Shown one piece after another: positions 7,107 through 9,150 of a stretch of DNA of 9,150 nucleotides (its first letter is position 1; every line of letters starts with the position of its first letter). Made by a program: the position numbers and the translations under genes. Source of the DNA: an uncultured Bacilli bacterium (GTDB lineage Bacteria > Bacillota_I > Bacilli_A > RF39 > UBA660); NCBI GenBank assembly GCA_947584955.1, contig CANPWS010000038.1:1-9150 (forward strand), written 5' to 3'. The notes under the pieces are model-generated. The model was given only the letters and a program-made list of their open reading frames with translations. It was not told the DNA's origin and did no database searches.

Positions 7107-7604
7107 TTATCCATATATTTTTGAACATGTATCAACTGTGCTACTAATGCATGATGTTCCACTACCTTTTTTCTTGGCAATAAAGCAATATACATATTCT
7201 TCATCACGATATATTTCAACACTAAGATTTGATGAATTACATTCTACTTCTGTCGCAGGATTAATCATTTTTTCATTCAATACTGCATCTGCTATTATAT
7301 CAAAAGCTGGTGAATTTGTTGCTTTATAAAAAGATACTGTCGAACAAGTTGTAGCATTACCCTTAATTCCACATTTATTTTTTGTTCCAGCTGGAGTATA
7401 ATTAAGTGATAATCCATCTAAAGTTATATAGTCTTCAATTGCCACTGTAAGCTCTTTTATAAAAGAATTTTCTGATTTTTCTTTACTAGCATTATATAAA
7501 TTAATCGAAGCAGATATTGTTACTGTCATAATTACTGCAAGAATTAAAATTGTTACAATTAATTCAATTAAAGTAAATCCCTTATTATTCATTTTTCTTT
7601 TCAT
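7107..7604 (-). CDS. Type IV prepilin-like (pseudopilin) protein with six cysteines
   Basis: The 165-residue protein starts with a class-III signal: a basic leader MKRKMNNKG, then FTLIELIVTILILAVIM, the hydrophobic stem. Cleavage is expected after Gly9, leaving an N-methylated Phe with Glu at +5 (Glu14). The stem continues into a helix to about residue 60; the rest is a small globular domain with six cysteines (78, 87, 122, 140, 152, 160), an even number suited to disulphides outside the cell. Such proteins build type IV pili, competence pseudopili or type II-like secretion fibres, but no assembly ATPase, platform protein or prepilin peptidase lies in this window, so its partner machine is unknown. 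ATG at 7604 has AGAGG 5 bases upstream. It is the first gene of the unit leading into lspA. Class is certain from the N-terminus; role is unknown. Confidence 0.88.
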   Translation of the reverse strand: MKRKMNNKGFTLIELIVTILILAVIMTVTISASINLYNASKEKSENSFIKELTVAIEDYITLDGLSLNYTPAGTKNKCGIKGNATTCSTVSFYKATNSPAFDIIADAVLNEKMINPATEVECNSSNLSVEIYRDEEYVYCFIAKKKGSGTSCISSTVDTCSKIYG

Positions 7605-7628
7605 AAATACCTCTTTCTTTTCATAATT

Positions 7629-7657
7629 ATAATATCATAAATCTTTACTATTATCAA
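7629..7657 (-). promoter_or_regulatory. Promoter of the pilin-lspA-rluD unit
   Basis: The minus strand shows -35 TTGATA (7657-7652), a 17-base spacer ending in TGA, and -10 TATTAT (7634-7629); five of six bases match consensus in each box and the TGA adds an extended -10. Transcription would start near 7622, about 18 bases before the pilin ATG. It overlaps the opposing promoter at 7644-7672. Confidence 0.65.
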
Positions 7658-7672
7658 TATTTTTAGTATAAT
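7644..7672 (+). promoter_or_regulatory. Promoter of the DUF192-gpsA unit
   Basis: TTTACT (7644-7649), a 17-base spacer and a perfect TATAAT (7667-7672). The start would be near A7679, so the mRNA would open almost directly with the ribosome binding site AGGTG (7679-7683) and have a leader of about 12 bases. The opposing pilin promoter's -35 box sits within its spacer. Confidence 0.65.
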
Positions 7673-7690
7673 TATTTTAGGTGTTAGGAT

Positions 7691-8008
7691 ATGAAACTAT
7701 TATATAATGATAAAGAAATTGAACTAATTAAATGTACTACTTTTTTTTCAAGATTAAAAGGTTTTATGTTTAAAAAAAATATAAACTATGCCCTATTATT
7801 CAATCATTGTAATAGTATTCATACATTTTTTATGAAAACAAATATTGATGTTATTATGTGTGATAAAAATAATAATATTTTATATTTTTATAAAAATTTA
7901 GGAAAAAGAAAAATTATTTTACCTAAAAAAGGAGTATATAAAACTTTTGAAACACCTAGTTTTTATTTTGATATTAAAATAAACGATAAGATAAAGGAAT
8001 GTGATTAA
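7691..8008 (+). CDS. DUF192 family protein
   Basis: A 105-residue protein of the DUF192 (COG1430) family. The family core is visible: RLKGFMF (21-27), then SIHTFFMKTNIDVIMCD (42-58), corresponding to the usual T-x-F-M-x-x-P-I-D-V segment, and a closing section around KGVYKTFETP (80-89). Family members are small beta-rich proteins of unknown function; many carry a signal peptide, but this one starts straight at the domain and shows none, so it is probably cytoplasmic. The Pro commonly seen before IDV is Asn here. ATG at 7691 has AGGTG 7 bases upstream. Two bases separate its stop from the gpsA start, so the two are one transcript, but the link in function is not evident. Confidence 0.85.
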   Translation: MKLLYNDKEIELIKCTTFFSRLKGFMFKKNINYALLFNHCNSIHTFFMKTNIDVIMCDKNNNILYFYKNLGKRKIILPKKGVYKTFETPSFYFDIKINDKIKECD

Positions 8009-8013
8009 TTTTG
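7993..8013 (+). promoter_or_regulatory. gpsA ribosome binding site and TTG start
   Basis: AAAGGAA (7993-7999), within the last codons of the DUF192 gene, lies 11 bases before TTG at 8011-8013. The spacing is rather long and TTG is a weak start, which suggests translation coupled to the DUF192 stop at 8006-8008. Confidence 0.6.
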
Positions 8014-8985
8014 AAGATTTGTATTTTAGGGACAGGAGCTTATGGTCTTGCCCTTGCTAATATGTTTAACCAAAATAATAATGATATAATTTTATGGACT
8101 AGGTTTGAAGAAGAAAAAGATATGCTTACTACTAGTAAATCATCTATTCATTTAAATGGTATTACTCTTCCTTCTTCTTTTAAATATACAACTGATATGT
8201 CCGAAGCAGTAAAAATAAGCAATGTTATTGTTATTGCAGTACCTACTAAAGCTGTCGATGATGTTAGTAAAGAACTTAAAAAATATTATACAAAAGATAA
8301 ACATATTTGTATAGCTAGCAAAGGTATTACTGAAAAGACTAATCTCTTTGTTTGTGATGTACTTTCTAAATATATTAAAACCAAAAATATAGCAGTTATT
8401 TCTGGTGGAACTTTTGCTATTGATATGTTTAAATCTTGTCCTTTGGGATTATCACTTGCTACCAAAAGTAAAGAAACAGAAATGATTTTAAAGTCTTCAC
8501 TACAAAATAAATATTTAAAACTTCGTACTACTTCAGATATAATTGGTGTAGAAATATGTTCTTCAATAAAAAATGTTATTGCTATAGCTTCTGGAATATT
8601 ATATGGTATGGGATACCCTGATTCTACTTCTGCAATGTTTATAACTGAGGCATTAAATGATATTAAAAATTTGATAGATGCTCTGGGTGGAGATAAAAAA
8701 ACTATTTTATCTTTTGCGGGATTTGGTGATTTACTTTTAACTTGTACTTCTGTTAAAAGTAGAAATTTTACCTTTGGAAGAATTATTGGCGAAGGAAAAA
8801 GTAAAGAAGAAATTGATAATTATATTGCTAATAATACTATTGAAGGGTTATATACATTAAAATCTATTTATGATCTTTTAAAAAAGAAAAAAGTTAAAAT
8901 GCCTATTATTAATTTAATTTATAATATTATTTTTAAAGATACGAAAAAAGAAGAGCTTGTTACTTTTCTTATAGAAAAAGATTAA
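8011..8985 (+). CDS. gpsA: NAD(P)-dependent glycerol-3-phosphate dehydrogenase
   Basis: The 324-residue cytoplasmic enzyme reduces dihydroxyacetone phosphate to sn-glycerol-3-phosphate, the backbone for phospholipids. The N-terminal Rossmann domain opens with GTGAYG (7-12). Active-site features are Lys104 in ASKGI, Lys187 in SSIKNVIAIASG, GFGDLLLTCTS (237-247) with Asp240, and Arg251-Asn252 in SRNFTFGR. Length is normal. The start is TTG at 8011: TGA at 8002 blocks extension upstream, the next in-frame Met is residue 18, past the dinucleotide-binding loop, and AAAGGAA (7993-7999) lies 11 bases before the TTG. Some family motifs are divergent: SGGTFAIDM (131-139) where SGP-S/N-FA is usual, and YPDSTSAMFITEAL where G-x-N-x-x-A-A-L-I-T-R-G-L is usual. 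Core catalytic residues are kept, so it is probably active. Confidence 0.95.
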   Translation: MKICILGTGAYGLALANMFNQNNNDIILWTRFEEEKDMLTTSKSSIHLNGITLPSSFKYTTDMSEAVKISNVIVIAVPTKAVDDVSKELKKYYTKDKHICIASKGITEKTNLFVCDVLSKYIKTKNIAVISGGTFAIDMFKSCPLGLSLATKSKETEMILKSSLQNKYLKLRTTSDIIGVEICSSIKNVIAIASGILYGMGYPDSTSAMFITEALNDIKNLIDALGGDKKTILSFAGFGDLLLTCTSVKSRNFTFGRIIGEGKSKEEIDNYIANNTIEGLYTLKSIYDLLKKKKVKMPIINLIYNIIFKDTKKEELVTFLIEKD

Positions 8986-9004
8986 TAATATATATAATAA
9001 ATAC

Positions 9005-9027
9005 GTTTCTTTAAGATCGAAGGAAAC
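9005..9027 (+). other. Inverted repeat in gpsA 3' region
   Basis: GTTTCTTT (9005-9012) pairs with AAGGAAAC (9020-9027) through eight pairs, one of them G-T, around a 7-base loop. There is no T-run directly after it. In RNA it would form a hairpin just past gpsA, upstream of the terminator. The function is unknown; it may protect the 3' end or be chance. Confidence 0.4.
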
Positions 9028-9056
9028 TAACTAAAAGTTTACAATTATATTTTAAA

Positions 9057-9089
9057 AGTACTATATTTTGTAGTATTCTTTTTTATTTT
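9057..9089 (+). terminator. Probable weak intrinsic terminator after gpsA
   Basis: AGTACTA (9057-9063) pairs with TAGTATT (9071-9077), including one G-T pair, around a 7-base loop. A T-rich run follows to 9089. The stem is short and AT-rich, about 70 bases past the gpsA stop. No other gene is visible between 8986 and 9150. Confidence 0.55.
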
Positions 9090-9150
9090 ATAAATATATT
9101 TGTTATTATCATGATTTTAGATTTTATATTGTTTTGAAAACAGTTAGACT

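Noticed and set aside
7054..7329. Plus-strand frame of 91 codons
   Set aside because: It is antisense to the pilin gene and the start of lspA, both well supported by family motifs. The hydrophobic product is what the complement of such sequence gives by chance.
9100..9130. Possible rightward promoter TTGTTA ... TATATT
   Set aside because: The spacer would be 19 bases, and such boxes occur by chance in sequence this AT-rich; no gene start is visible before the window ends.
9110..9150. Resemblance of the end segment to a type II CRISPR repeat or tracrRNA
   Set aside because: Only short GTTTT/AAAAC elements are shared; there is no repeated unit or spacer pattern and no cas gene in the window.

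Overview
The window is very AT-rich bacterial DNA with compact gene packing, frequent Shine-Dalgarno sites of the AGGTG/GAGG kind, and AAA/TTT/ATT-heavy codon use. TGA works as a stop (the racemase and lspA both end with it) and Trp is TGG, so the code is the standard bacterial one, not the Mycoplasma code. The gene content (lspA followed by an RluD-type gene, a GluP-like rhomboid, and an Alr-like racemase beside a D-aspartate-ligase-like ATP-grasp enzyme) points to a low-GC Firmicute, most likely an uncultured gut Bacilli/Mollicutes-related or clostridial lineage. That placement is inference.

Layout. On the minus strand, reading right to left, the first unit starts at about 7650: a prepilin-like protein with six cysteines, then lspA, then an RluD-family pseudouridine synthase. 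A GluP-like rhomboid protease follows with its own extended -10 promoter, and the unit ends at a strong intrinsic terminator at 4503-4536. A second minus-strand operon starts from a promoter at 4407-4435 and holds three tightly coupled genes: a fold-III PLP racemase, an ATP-grasp ligase resembling Enterococcus D-aspartate ligase, and a glutamine-dependent asparagine synthase. Past this operon, at the left edge, a further minus-strand promoter and a good ribosome binding site precede a tiny reading frame that runs into a G10 homopolymer. On the plus strand, from a promoter overlapping the pilin promoter, lie a DUF192 protein and gpsA, followed by a weak terminator.

How the genes work together. 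The racemase-ligase-amidotransferase trio makes sense as one pathway: supply a D-amino acid, attach D-aspartate to a peptidoglycan precursor, and amidate it to D-asparagine, as known for Enterococcus faecium and Lactococcus lactis cross-bridges (ligase Asl, amidase AsnH). The unusual part is that the racemase is of the Alr fold rather than the RacD type. The second minus-strand unit is membrane and envelope oriented (pilin, lipoprotein signal peptidase, rhomboid), with an rRNA modification enzyme embedded in it. GpsA makes sn-glycerol-3-phosphate for membrane lipids.

There are no gene-free stretches over 300 bases, and I see no tRNA, rRNA, CRISPR array or insertion sequence.
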